Shown: in pieces, positions 45,365 through 55,065 of the stretch | Position numbering within the stretch: the first letter of the stretch is position 1 | Layout: every line of letters begins with the position of its first letter | NCBI RefSeq assembly: GCF_031583065.1 | Contig: NZ_CP134053.1 | Location: 7,233,001-7,297,000, forward strand | Origin: Streptomyces sp. CGMCC 4.7035 | GTDB lineage: Bacteria > Actinomycetota > Actinomycetes > Streptomycetales > Streptomycetaceae | Direction of reading: 5' to 3' | DNA length: 64,000 nt | Notes under the pieces: model-generated | Told to the model about the DNA's origin: nothing | The model's database searches: none | What the model saw: the letters and a program-made list of their open reading frames with translations, nothing else | Made by a program: the position numbers and the translations under genes

Positions 45365-45383
45365 TCCCCACCGGTACCTGCGG

Positions 45384-45418
45384 CGAGGGGCCCCGTCCAC
45401 CGCGGACGGGGCCCCTCG
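45384..45418. terminator. Terminator hairpin between convergent genes
   Basis: GAGGGGCCCCGTCC and its complement form a 14-15 bp stem with a short ACCGC loop, 20 bp after the permease stop and just before the convergent methyltransferase stop. Confidence 0.85.
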
Positions 45419-45429
45419 TCATGGGCCCG

Positions 45430-46722
45430 TCAGTTCCAGGTACGCGCCCTGAGCGGCAGCCCGGACGCACCCGGCTCCGGCGTCCGCACCGCGAGGACCT
45501 GGTTGACGCCGATGCGGTTGCGTTCGAAGGCGAGGGCCGAGGCGGCCATGTAGAGACGCCAGACGCGGGCACGGCCGGGACCGGTGAGGCGCTGCGCCCG
45601 CTCCCACTGCTCCTCCAGGTTGGTGACCCACTGGCGCAGGGTGAGGGCGTAGTGCTCGCGAAGGGACTCGACGTCGCGGACCTCGAACCCGGCGCGCTCC
45701 AGCTGCGTCACCGTGGTGCCGAGGGGGGCGAGTTCGCCGTCCGGGAAGACGTAGGCGTCGATGAACGCGTCGACGGAGTACGTGGTTTCGTCCCGCTGGG
45801 GCCGCCGTCCGATCTGGTGGTTGAGCAGCCGCCCGCCGGGCTTCAGCAGGGCGAGGAGAGCGCGGGCGTACTCCAGGTACCGCTCGGAGCCGACGTGTTC
45901 GGCCATGCCGATGGAGGAGATGGCGTCGTACGGGCCGTCGGTCACGTCCCGGTAGTCCTGCACCCGGATCTCGACCCTGTCCGTCAGTCCCTCGTCGGCG
46001 ACCCGCTTGCGGGCGTACGCGGCCTGCTCCTGGGAGAGGGTGATGCCGACGACGCTCACGCCGTGCTCGCGGGCCGCATGAATGGCCATGGAGCCCCAGC
46101 CGCAGCCGACGTCCAGGAGGCGCTGACCGGGTTTCAGGCCGAGCTTGCGGCAGACGAGTTCGAGCTTGTCGCGCTGGGCGTCCTCAAGGGTGCCGTCCGG
46201 TGAGTCCCAGTAGGCGCACGAATACACCATGGACGGGCCCAGGACGATCTCGTAGAAGTCGTTCCCGACGTCGTAGTGGTGGCTGACGGCGCGTCTGTCG
46301 CTGTGCCGGGTGTGGAGGTGGCCTCGGAGCTTGCGGGCCTCCTCGCGGGGCGGTGGGGGCGGCGGGAAGGGGCCGGCCAGCTTGGCCAGTCCGCGGACGG
46401 CGGCGCGGAAGGCCGGGTCACGGAGCGCCTGGGCGAGGGTGCGGGCGTCGTCCCCGCGCTCCCAGATCAGGCCGGCGAGGAGGTCGAGGGCGGTGTAGAG
46501 GTCGCCCTCGATGCCCAGGTCGCCTGCGACCCAGGCGCGGGCGAGGCCCAACTCGCCCGGTTTCCACAGCAGACGGCGCAACGCGCGACGGTTGCGCACG
46601 ACCAGGGCGGGGGCGCCGGGCGGGCCGGCCTCCGAACCGTCCCAGGCCCGCAAGCGCAGCGGGAGCGGGGCTGCCAGCAACTGTTCGACGAGGTTCTTCA
46701 GCCGCAGCGCGGCGTCGGCCAT
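45430..46722 (-). CDS. Cyclopropane-fatty-acyl-phospholipid synthase-like SAM methyltransferase
   Basis: 430 residues. An N-terminal CFA-type domain (LRAWDGSEAGPPGAPALVVRNRRALRRLLW; GLARAWVAGDLGIEGDL) is followed by a Rossmann methyltransferase domain with LLDVGCGWGSMAIHAA and SIGMAEHVG. It is expected to act on unsaturated acyl chains of membrane phospholipids (cyclopropanation or methyl branching). ATG 46722 has GGAGG at 8-nt spacing; the frame extends 9 nt further but without support. Confidence 0.9.
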   Translation of the reverse strand: MADAALRLKNLVEQLLAAPLPLRLRAWDGSEAGPPGAPALVVRNRRALRRLLWKPGELGLARAWVAGDLGIEGDLYTALDLLAGLIWERGDDARTLAQALRDPAFRAAVRGLAKLAGPFPPPPPPREEARKLRGHLHTRHSDRRAVSHHYDVGNDFYEIVLGPSMVYSCAYWDSPDGTLEDAQRDKLELVCRKLGLKPGQRLLDVGCGWGSMAIHAAREHGVSVVGITLSQEQAAYARKRVADEGLTDRVEIRVQDYRDVTDGPYDAISSIGMAEHVGSERYLEYARALLALLKPGGRLLNHQIGRRPQRDETTYSVDAFIDAYVFPDGELAPLGTTVTQLERAGFEVRDVESLREHYALTLRQWVTNLEEQWERAQRLTGPGRARVWRLYMAASALAFERNRIGVNQVLAVRTPEPGASGLPLRARTWN

Positions 46723-46854
46723 GGCGCACACCTCCGTGACGGGGATCCCGGAATGTCCAACACCACGTAAACACCTGCGGGGCCGAGCCGCAGTCCCCCG
46801 TTGGCGTTACGGCTGAGCAAAATGCCTGTACACGCCATGGGAACTCGGCGCCCG

Positions 46855-46966
46855 GACCCCGCTCCGCGAACGCCGGAGGGGCTGATTCATCAGCCCGTCC
46901 GTGAGGACGAGGCCGTCAAGGCCGACAGCGGGGTCCGGGGGCGGCAGCCCCCGGAAACTCGCCCAA
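46855..46966. repeat. Composite intergenic repeat, copy 3
   Basis: ACGCCGGAGGGGCTGATTCA with its inverted TCAGCCC, GTGAGGACGAGGCCGTCAAG and GGGTCCGGGGGCGGCAGCCCCC, the same order as the 35.3-kb copy but without the CTCGAAGAG palindrome. It lies in the 307-bp gap between the methyltransferase start and the ndh stop, which otherwise holds only the ndh terminator. Confidence 0.85.
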
Positions 46967-46973
46967 CGCCGAA

Positions 46974-47003
46974 GGCCTCCCGCACCACGGATGGCGGGAG
47001 GCC
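46974..47003. terminator. Terminator hairpin of ndh
   Basis: GGCCTCCCGC and GCGGGAGGCC form a 10-bp stem with a 10-nt loop just 3' of the ndh stop on the minus strand. Confidence 0.75.
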
Positions 47004-47029
47004 CTCGATCAGGTCAAGAGGTCAAGCGG

Positions 47030-48412
47030 TCAGGAGGCCTTGGCCTTCTCTTCCACCTTGCTCGCGGCAGCGACCGGCGCCGGCTTCGCGGCCTCGTAGA
47101 ACTCCTCGCGCGGCGACTCGATCGCGCCGAGCGAGACGACCTCGCGCTTGAGGAACATGCCGAGCGTCCAGTCGGCGAAGATCCGGATCTTCCGGTTCCA
47201 CGTCGGCATCGCCATACCGTGGTAGCCACGGTGCATGTACCAGGCGAGACGGCCCTTGAGCTTGATCTTCATCTTGCCCATGACGATCATCGCGACGCCC
47301 TTGTGGAGACCGAGGCCCGCCACCGCGCCCTTGTTGGCGTGCGAGTACTCCTTCTGCGGGAAGCCCCGCATACCGGAGACCACGTTGTCGCCGAGCACCT
47401 TGGCCTGACGCAGCGCGTGCTGCGCGTTCGGCGGGCACCAGGCGTTCTCGACGCCGGCCTTGCGGGCGGCCATGTCCGGCACCTGGGCGTTGTCGCCCGC
47501 GGCCCAGATGTAGTCCGTGCCCTGGACCTGAAGCGTGGCCGCGGTGTCCACGTGGCCGCGCGGGCCGAGCGGGAGACCGTAGCGGGCGAGGGCCGGGTTG
47601 GGCTTCACACCCGCCGTCCACACGATCGTGTTGGAGTCGACCTCAAGGCCGTTCTTGAGCACCACGTGGCCGTCGACGCAGGACTCCATGGAGGTGGAGA
47701 GGTAGATCTCGACCCCGCGGCCCTCAAGGTGCTCCTTGCCGTACTGGCCGAGCTTGGGACCGACCTCGGGAAGGATCTTGTCGGCGGCGTCGACGAGGAT
47801 GAAGCGCATGTCCTCGCGGGACACGTTCTTGTAGTACTTGGCCGCGTCCCGGGCCATGTCCTCGACCTCGCCGATGGTCTCCGCACCGGCGAAGCCACCG
47901 CCGATGAAGACGAAGGTGAGCGCCTTGCGGCGGATCTCCTCGTCGGTCGTGGAGTCGGCCTTGTCGAGCTGCTCAAGAACGTGGTTGCGCAGGCCGATGG
48001 ACTCCTCGATGCCCTTCATGCCGATGCCCTGCTCGGCGAGGCCGGGGATCGGGAAGGTGCGGGAGACCGCGCCGAGCGCGACGACGAGGTAGTCGAAAGG
48101 CAGCTCGTACGCCTCGCCGACCAGCGGGGCGATCGTGGCGACCTTGCGGTCCTGGTCGATGGTGGTGACCCGGCCGGTGAGGACCTCCGCCTTCGGCAGC
48201 ACGCGTCGCAGCGGTACGACGACGTGCCGGGGGGAGATGCTGCCGGCGGCGGCTTCGGGGAGGAAGGGCTGGTAGGTCATGTACGAGCGCGGGTCGACGA
48301 CCGTGACGGTCGCCTCGCCGTAGCGCATCTTCTTGAGAATGCGGCGAGCTGCGTACAGGCCTACGTACCCACCGCCTACTACGAGGATCCTGGGACGCTC
48401 CGTGGTGCTCAT
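47030..48412 (-). CDS. ndh: Type II NADH dehydrogenase (Ndh)
   Basis: 460 residues. Two Rossmann motifs are visible: FAD-binding VVGGGYVGLYAARR near the N-terminus and NADH-binding FIGGGFAGAETIGE. A C-terminal FAD motif (YIWAAGDNAQVPD) and an amphipathic C-terminus for membrane docking follow. It transfers electrons from NADH to quinone without proton pumping. ATG 48412 gives the expected start. The 499-bp upstream gap contains an excellent Rex-operator match at 48721-48738, so redox (NADH/NAD+) control is likely. Confidence 0.93.
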   Translation of the reverse strand: MSTTERPRILVVGGGYVGLYAARRILKKMRYGEATVTVVDPRSYMTYQPFLPEAAAGSISPRHVVVPLRRVLPKAEVLTGRVTTIDQDRKVATIAPLVGEAYELPFDYLVVALGAVSRTFPIPGLAEQGIGMKGIEESIGLRNHVLEQLDKADSTTDEEIRRKALTFVFIGGGFAGAETIGEVEDMARDAAKYYKNVSREDMRFILVDAADKILPEVGPKLGQYGKEHLEGRGVEIYLSTSMESCVDGHVVLKNGLEVDSNTIVWTAGVKPNPALARYGLPLGPRGHVDTAATLQVQGTDYIWAAGDNAQVPDMAARKAGVENAWCPPNAQHALRQAKVLGDNVVSGMRGFPQKEYSHANKGAVAGLGLHKGVAMIVMGKMKIKLKGRLAWYMHRGYHGMAMPTWNRKIRIFADWTLGMFLKREVVSLGAIESPREEFYEAAKPAPVAAASKVEEKAKAS

Positions 48413-48911
48413 GCCATCGAGTATCCACCCGCCCCTGGGGGGTCGCTCGTGCGCCCCTTCACAAGCTTCGAGGGGGTGTCTGCTACACTCCGCCGCCCAC
48501 GTGACGGAGGTCATGGCGCGACAGGGGAACCACCGTGTAGGGCCGACCGTTGTCAAGGCCGCGTGAGCTGCCCGTCCGGGCATTCGGAGGCCACATGTCG
48601 GTCTCCGCGCCCGACCGCTGCGACCCCCTCCGGAACGCCCGCAGGAGCACCTCGGGCGACCCCTTGGGCCCCCCGAATGGCCCTGGTGGGCCCAAACGTC
48701 GCTCAGCAGGGCCGTTTTCCTTGTGAAGAACTTCACGAAGTTTTCCGGCGGCGCATCACCGAGGGGCCCTCAAGACCCCCTCAGGCGCGCTCATACGTTA
48801 TCCGACCTGCTCAGGAGAGGCTGCCGGCGGGTAGCAAAATCCCCGCCGGAGCCCTCCCGAACCTCCCTCGGAAGCCGGTCTCCAGATCCGTCGGAAGCCG
48901 GTCTCCAGAAC
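48413..48911. other. Long upstream region of ndh, no gene seen
   Basis: 499 bp between the ndh start and the ppx stop, both minus strand. Apart from the Rex-type site at 48721 and ppx 3'-end sequences near 48880-48911 (two GGAAGCCGGTCTCCAGA-type direct repeats), I see nothing coding. Confidence 0.5.
48721..48738. promoter_or_regulatory. Rex operator (ROP)-like site upstream of ndh
   Basis: TTGTGAA-GAAC-TTCACGA matches the published actinobacterial Rex consensus TTGTGAA-N4-TTCACAA at all but one conserved position. Rex represses respiratory genes when the NADH/NAD+ ratio is low and releases DNA at high NADH. The site is about 310 bp before the ndh start, so the ndh promoter is probably nearby with a long leader. 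Confidence 0.75.
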
Positions 48912-49853
48912 CTAGGCGATCGACCAGGCGATGCCGTCGAGGATGTCGTGCTCGCTCACCACGACCTCGTCGGCCCCGATCCGCTCCATGATCGCCAGCA
49001 GCACGAGGGCACCCGCTCCGATGACGTCCACGCGCCCCGGGTGCATGGAGGGAATCGCCGCGCGCTCGGCATGAGTGGACCTCAGCAGCCACTCGGTGAT
49101 CTCCCGGACGCGGTCGTGGGAGATCCGGGAGTGGTGGATCCTCGTGGAGTCGTACTCCGGGAGTTCCTGGGCGATCGCCGAGACGGTGGTGACCGAGCCG
49201 GCGAGCCCGACCAGCGTGTGCGCCTCGGGCAGCGGCACGGTCTGCTCCACCAGGTCCAGCGCGGCCTCGATGTCGGACCGTATGGCCGCGATCTGCTCCT
49301 CAGTGGGCGGGTCGCTGACGACCCCGTCGCGCACCAGGTGGCGCTCGGTCATACGGACGCAGCCGATGTCGACGGACCGGGCGGCCCGCACATGGCCCTC
49401 TCCCACGACGAACTCCGTGGACCCGCCGCCGATGTCCACGACCAGATACGGCGTGGACAGGTCCTCGCGGCCCATCAGCTCCTTGGTCGCACCCGTGAAG
49501 GAGAACTCCGCCTCCTGGTCGCCCGAGATGACCTCGGGTTCGACGCCGAGGATCTCCAGCACCCCGCGGACGAAATCGTCCCGGTTCTCGGCGTCACGGG
49601 AGGCGGAGGTGGCGACGAAACGGACCCGCTCCGCGCCGTGCTCCTTGATGATCTCGGCGTACTCCCGGCACGCGGCGAACGTGCGCTCAAGGGCCTCCGG
49701 CGCCAGCCGCCCGGTCCGGTCCACGCCCTGTCCGAGCCGGACGATGATCATCCGCCGGTCCAGTTCGACGAGTTCACCGGTCGCTGGGTCGGCGTCCGCG
49801 ACCAGGAGCCGGATGGAGTTCGTACCGCAGTCGACGGCGGCGACACGCGTCAC
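48912..49853 (-). CDS. Ppx/GppA-family exopolyphosphatase
   Basis: 313 residues, short form (no C-terminal HD domain). The ASKHA-fold motifs are AAVDCGTNSIRLLVAD and VVDIGGGSTEFVVG, plus GLAGSVTTVSAIA. It degrades polyphosphate and/or guanosine pentaphosphate. GTG 49853 overlaps the DUF501 stop as GTGA. The DUF501-ppx pair downstream of divIC and eno is a conserved actinobacterial order. Confidence 0.92.
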   Translation of the reverse strand: MTRVAAVDCGTNSIRLLVADADPATGELVELDRRMIIVRLGQGVDRTGRLAPEALERTFAACREYAEIIKEHGAERVRFVATSASRDAENRDDFVRGVLEILGVEPEVISGDQEAEFSFTGATKELMGREDLSTPYLVVDIGGGSTEFVVGEGHVRAARSVDIGCVRMTERHLVRDGVVSDPPTEEQIAAIRSDIEAALDLVEQTVPLPEAHTLVGLAGSVTTVSAIAQELPEYDSTRIHHSRISHDRVREITEWLLRSTHAERAAIPSMHPGRVDVIGAGALVLLAIMERIGADEVVVSEHDILDGIAWSIA

Positions 49854-50479
49854 TTGTCGTCCCCCTCGGAACCGACGGGCTCGGTGGCCGACTCGTCGAC
49901 GGGCTTGGCGGCGAACCAGCCGGATTCCGACGTCTCGGCCTGCCACTCGTCACCGGACGGCGGCCCCGCGAGCGTCACACAGGACCCCTTGCGCCACCAC
50001 TCCGGCAGCATCGCGAGCGCCTCGTCGCCGAGCGGATTGACGCCCGGACCCGCGGCCAGGGAGTGCGCCACGAGCACGTGCAGGCACTTCACGCGGTCCG
50101 GCATGCCGCCCGCGCTCGGGAAGCCCTTGAGCTCCTCGATCTCGTCCCGGCGCCGGATGTAGTCCTCGTGGGCGGCCCGGTAGGAGGCCGCCAGCTCGGG
50201 GTCCTCCGCGAGCCGGGCCGTCATCTCCTTCATCACGCCGTTCGCCTCCAGCGTGCCGATCGCCGAGGCGGCGCGGGGGCACGTCAGGTAGTAGAGCGTC
50301 GGGAAGGGGGTCCCGTCCGGCAGCCGCGGCGCCGTCTCGACGACGTCGGGCTGCCCGCACGGGCAGCGGTGCGCGATGGCGCGCAGACCGCGCGGCGGCC
50401 GGCCGAGCTGCTGCTTGAAGGCCTCGACGTCCGCGTCCGTAGGCTCGGTGTGCGGGGTGGGCGGCGGGGGCGTTTCCAT
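49850..50479 (-). CDS. DUF501 family protein
   Basis: 209 residues. DUF501 signatures are LGRPPRGLRAIAHRCPCGQPDVVETAPRL and LYYLTCPRAASAIGTLEA, with a possible Cys metal cluster (C-P-C and the later C-P). The function is unknown; it is almost always located between divIC/eno and ppx in actinobacteria. ATG 50479; the frame extends upstream without domain content. A Ser/Glu-rich tail follows the domain. It is coupled to ppx by a 4-nt overlap. Confidence 0.88.
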   Translation of the reverse strand: METPPPPTPHTEPTDADVEAFKQQLGRPPRGLRAIAHRCPCGQPDVVETAPRLPDGTPFPTLYYLTCPRAASAIGTLEANGVMKEMTARLAEDPELAASYRAAHEDYIRRRDEIEELKGFPSAGGMPDRVKCLHVLVAHSLAAGPGVNPLGDEALAMLPEWWRKGSCVTLAGPPSGDEWQAETSESGWFAAKPVDESATEPVGSEGDDK

Positions 50480-50566
50480 GGCTGTCTTTCTCGTTGGTGC
50501 GCCGATTCGTCCGGTCACCGATTCATCGGTTCACGGCGGCGGTTCGGTTCACGGCGGCTCATCGGT

Positions 50567-51079
50567 TCACTGGTCGGCCCTGTCGGAACTGTCGGCCCTG
50601 TCGGACCGGTCGGCCCTGTCGGCCCTGTCGACCCCGTCCCAGATGTTGGCGTACCAGGGGCGCGCGGCCGTCGTCAGGCTCGTGCGCGACTGCTTGGCCG
50701 CCTCCGGGTCGACGACGATGTAGCCGGTCTCTCCCGGCATCACATAGTGCAGCCGCTGCCGGATCTGCTGCTCCGCGTACGCGTCGTCCTGCCAGCGCGC
50801 CTTGAGGTCGCGCAACTGTTCCACCCGCTGGCGGGCCTGCTCCTGCTGCCGTTCCAGGTCGGCGATATCGGCGCGCTGGGAGACGTACTGCCTTATCGGG
50901 TACGCCAGCGCCACGATCAGCGAGCACAGGACGAGCGCGAGCAGGGCGGCCCGGCCGGTGAGCCGGGAGCGGCGGGCCTGCCGCTTGGTCTGGGAGCGGT
51001 AGACCCGGGCCGCCGTCTGCTCGCCGAACAGCCGCAGCCTGGTCGCTGTGGAGAACCGGTCGCGGTCCTTCACGGCCAT
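50567..51079 (-). CDS. divIC: FtsB/DivIC-type septum formation initiator
   Basis: 170 residues. A basic cytoplasmic N-terminus (~1-42), one transmembrane helix (~43-63), a coiled coil (SQRADIADLERQQEQARQRVEQLRDLKARW) and a conserved YVMPGETGYIVVDPE segment follow. It should sit at the divisome with FtsL/FtsQ. The last ~20 residues are repeats of DRAD/SDRAD encoded by 9-bp DNA repeats (50567-50630), probably a disordered tail. ATG 51079 follows GGGAGAC. It lies 100 bp after eno. Confidence 0.9.
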   Translation of the reverse strand: MAVKDRDRFSTATRLRLFGEQTAARVYRSQTKRQARRSRLTGRAALLALVLCSLIVALAYPIRQYVSQRADIADLERQQEQARQRVEQLRDLKARWQDDAYAEQQIRQRLHYVMPGETGYIVVDPEAAKQSRTSLTTAARPWYANIWDGVDRADRADRSDRADSSDRADQ

Positions 51080-51179
51080 GTCTCCCGCCTCCCCTCCACA
51101 CGTGCGTACGTCCCCGCACACGGTACGGGACCGAGTACGGGGACGTACGGACGACTGGCTAAGGCGTTGCCCTGCCCGC

Positions 51180-52517
<1,338 letters not shown>

Positions 52518-52639
52518 CTATCCGCCTCGGGGCCGTCGGCCAGCCGACCGACCGTCCCGTGGACGCGGTGATGACAGTACCCATTGTTTCAGACCGGAAC
52601 AAAGGGCGGGTGAATCGCGCGCGGCGCGGAAGCGAAAAG

Positions 52640-52681
52640 CCCCGCCCCGGTGCGTACGGGGGAATACGCACCGGGGCGGGG
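52640..52681. terminator. Terminator hairpin of rpfA
   Basis: CCCCGCCCCGGTGCGTA and its complement form a 17-bp stem with an 8-nt loop, between the rpfA stop and the eno promoter on the minus strand. Confidence 0.85.
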
Positions 52682-52771
52682 AGCCCGTGGGGACGGGGGC
52701 GGGCCCTCACGAGGCCTCCACCATGGAGACCGGGGATGGGAGAGCGCTGTGGTTCGGCTACGGGCCAGGTG

Positions 52772-53485
<714 letters not shown>

Positions 53486-53487
53486 TC

Positions 53488-53650
53488 ACCGACGCCTGCG
53501 AGGTGAGCTGTCGGGTTCGGGCCGGTTGAGTTGCCCGGCCGCGCACTGGTGGGTGCGCGGCTTCACCCCAAGCCGCTCCCGGTCAACTCCCGGGCGCGGC
53601 ACTTACCTTGGGTCCCCCGCTCCTGCCTACGGCGCTTGACGCGACGACTG
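53488..53650 (-). ncRNA. c-di-AMP (ydaO/yuaA) riboswitch upstream of rpfA
   Basis: Read on the minus strand the region contains the conserved ydaO blocks in order: GCGGGGGACCCAAGG, GGCTTGGGGTGAAGCCG, GGGCAACTC, CCCGAACCCGACAGCTCACC, and TCGCAGGCG at the 3' end. These match the consensus that recognises c-di-AMP at two sites. It ends about 15 nt before the rpfA ATG. In Streptomyces this element is established as a c-di-AMP-responsive off switch for rpfA. Exact boundaries are approximate. Confidence 0.9.
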
Positions 53651-53842
53651 TTCCCGTACGGCCGCTGGCAGGATTCGGCGTTGCGACCGTCGGGGCCCGC
53701 TGTGGCGAGCGGTCATGACCGTAAGCAGCCGATCCGCCGAATTTCAAAGAGGATCAGGGCTTATGAGACCCATCTCTCACTCTCACCAAACCGGACATTC
53801 GGCATGAAATAGGGCGTGAACTCTCGTCGGTGAGGGGGTAGT

Positions 53843-54874
53843 TCAGGACCCCGTTCCGGTCGGCTCGACATCGAGCACAAGGCTCTGACCGGGGACGATG
53901 AGGTCGGGATCGGCACCGACCGTCGTCTTGTTCGCGTCGTACAGAGCGCGCCACCCGCCCGTGAGGTCAAGGGAGTCGGCGATGCCGCACAGGCTGTCTC
54001 CGGAACGGACGGTGTACGAGCCGTCGACGGCGTCGCGCGCGTCGGCGGAGTCACGCGAGGCGTGCCGACCGGACGCATCGCCCGTACGACCCTCCACGGC
54101 ATCCTCGTCGGCGCTGTCGCCACGATGACGGCCACCACCGGAGGCCTCACCCGCACCCGCACCCGAAGAGGCGTCACTCCGACCGGAATTGCCCGAGTCG
54201 TCCCCATTCGTCGCGGCCCCGGTCGGGTCACCCGAAGTCTGCGAGTCGCTCGCGCCGGTGTCGCCCTTGCTGCCCTTGGTCGAGTCGTCGGTCGACTTCG
54301 AGGACGGGGATGAAGAGGAAGAAGGCGACGAAGAGGTCGAAGAATCCGAACCCTTCGAAGACTTGACGGATGCGGACGACTCAGACGATTGGGGCGACTG
54401 AGATGATTCGGACAGGCCACGGTCGACGCCGAAGTCCGACACAGAGCCGCTGCCGACCGAGTCACCGGCGAGACCCGTGTCGACGTTGGCGGCCCTGGTG
54501 TCCTGACCCAGGCCGACGCGGGGGCCACACGAGGCCCAGGCCGACACGCCCCTGGCGGCGAGGATCGTCTCGGCGACGGCGATCTGCTGCGAGCGGCTGG
54601 CCTGGTCGGCACGGGGTGCGTAGTCGAGGCCGCCGTACTTGTCCCACTCCTCCTGCGTCAGCTGGAGTCCGCCGTAGCTGCCGTTTCCGGTGTCGGCGCT
54701 CCAGGACCCGCCGCTCTCGCACTCCGCCACCTGATCCCAGGTGGTGCCGCTGGCCGCGCTCGCGCCCGTGGCGCCGAGGAGCGGGATGGCGATCGCCGAC
54801 CCGGTAACTCCTGCCGCGACGAGGAGAGCCGGGGCCTGGCGGGGGCGACGGTGACGACCGTTCCCGGAGAGCAT
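53843..54874 (-). CDS. rpfC: Resuscitation-promoting factor-like protein with LysM domain (RpfC-like)
   Basis: 343 residues. A signal peptide ending ASAA precedes an Rpf domain (SGTTWDQVAECESGGSWSADTGNGSYGGLQL, catalytic Glu in CESGG), a very long Ser/Asp/Thr/Gly-rich disordered linker (~120-290) and a C-terminal LysM (YTVRSGDSLCGIADSLD). It is paralogous to RpfA, which is encoded immediately downstream. ATG 54874 follows AAAGG. No riboswitch is seen upstream; inverted and direct repeats at about 54988-55034 may be regulatory. The symbol is given by position and recollection of the S. coelicolor locus. Confidence 0.8.
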   Translation of the reverse strand: MLSGNGRHRRPRQAPALLVAAGVTGSAIAIPLLGATGASAASGTTWDQVAECESGGSWSADTGNGSYGGLQLTQEEWDKYGGLDYAPRADQASRSQQIAVAETILAARGVSAWASCGPRVGLGQDTRAANVDTGLAGDSVGSGSVSDFGVDRGLSESSQSPQSSESSASVKSSKGSDSSTSSSPSSSSSPSSKSTDDSTKGSKGDTGASDSQTSGDPTGAATNGDDSGNSGRSDASSGAGAGEASGGGRHRGDSADEDAVEGRTGDASGRHASRDSADARDAVDGSYTVRSGDSLCGIADSLDLTGGWRALYDANKTTVGADPDLIVPGQSLVLDVEPTGTGS

Positions 54875-55016
54875 GCGGTTGCCTTTCACACGACAGCAGT
54901 GACCCACGCGGCGGCTGTGGCGAACCACCGCGCTGCTGCGTGAACGTAGTCGCAGTCGAACGCTTGTCACAAGTTAATGCAGCGTAGATCACGTGAAGAT
55001 CACAGAGCTGAGTGAT

Positions 55017-55034
55017 GGTCACCTTTTTGTGACC
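55017..55034. promoter_or_regulatory. Inverted repeat GGTCAC-N6-GTGACC near the second rpf promoter
   Basis: A perfect 6-bp dyad about 145 bp before the RpfC-like start. A TCACGTGA palindrome flanked by GATCAC/GATCAC direct repeats lies at about 54988-55004. Candidate operator(s); the dyad could also act as a weak P450 terminator. Confidence 0.3.
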
Positions 55035-55065
55035 GTCGGCCCGTTCGCCGTTTCCTTCCGGACCG

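Noticed and set aside
42800..45400. 866-codon minus-strand ORF
   Set aside because: Exact antisense of the FtsX-type permease gene; its composition (Arg/Gly/His/Asp/Gln) is typical of high-GC shadow frames.
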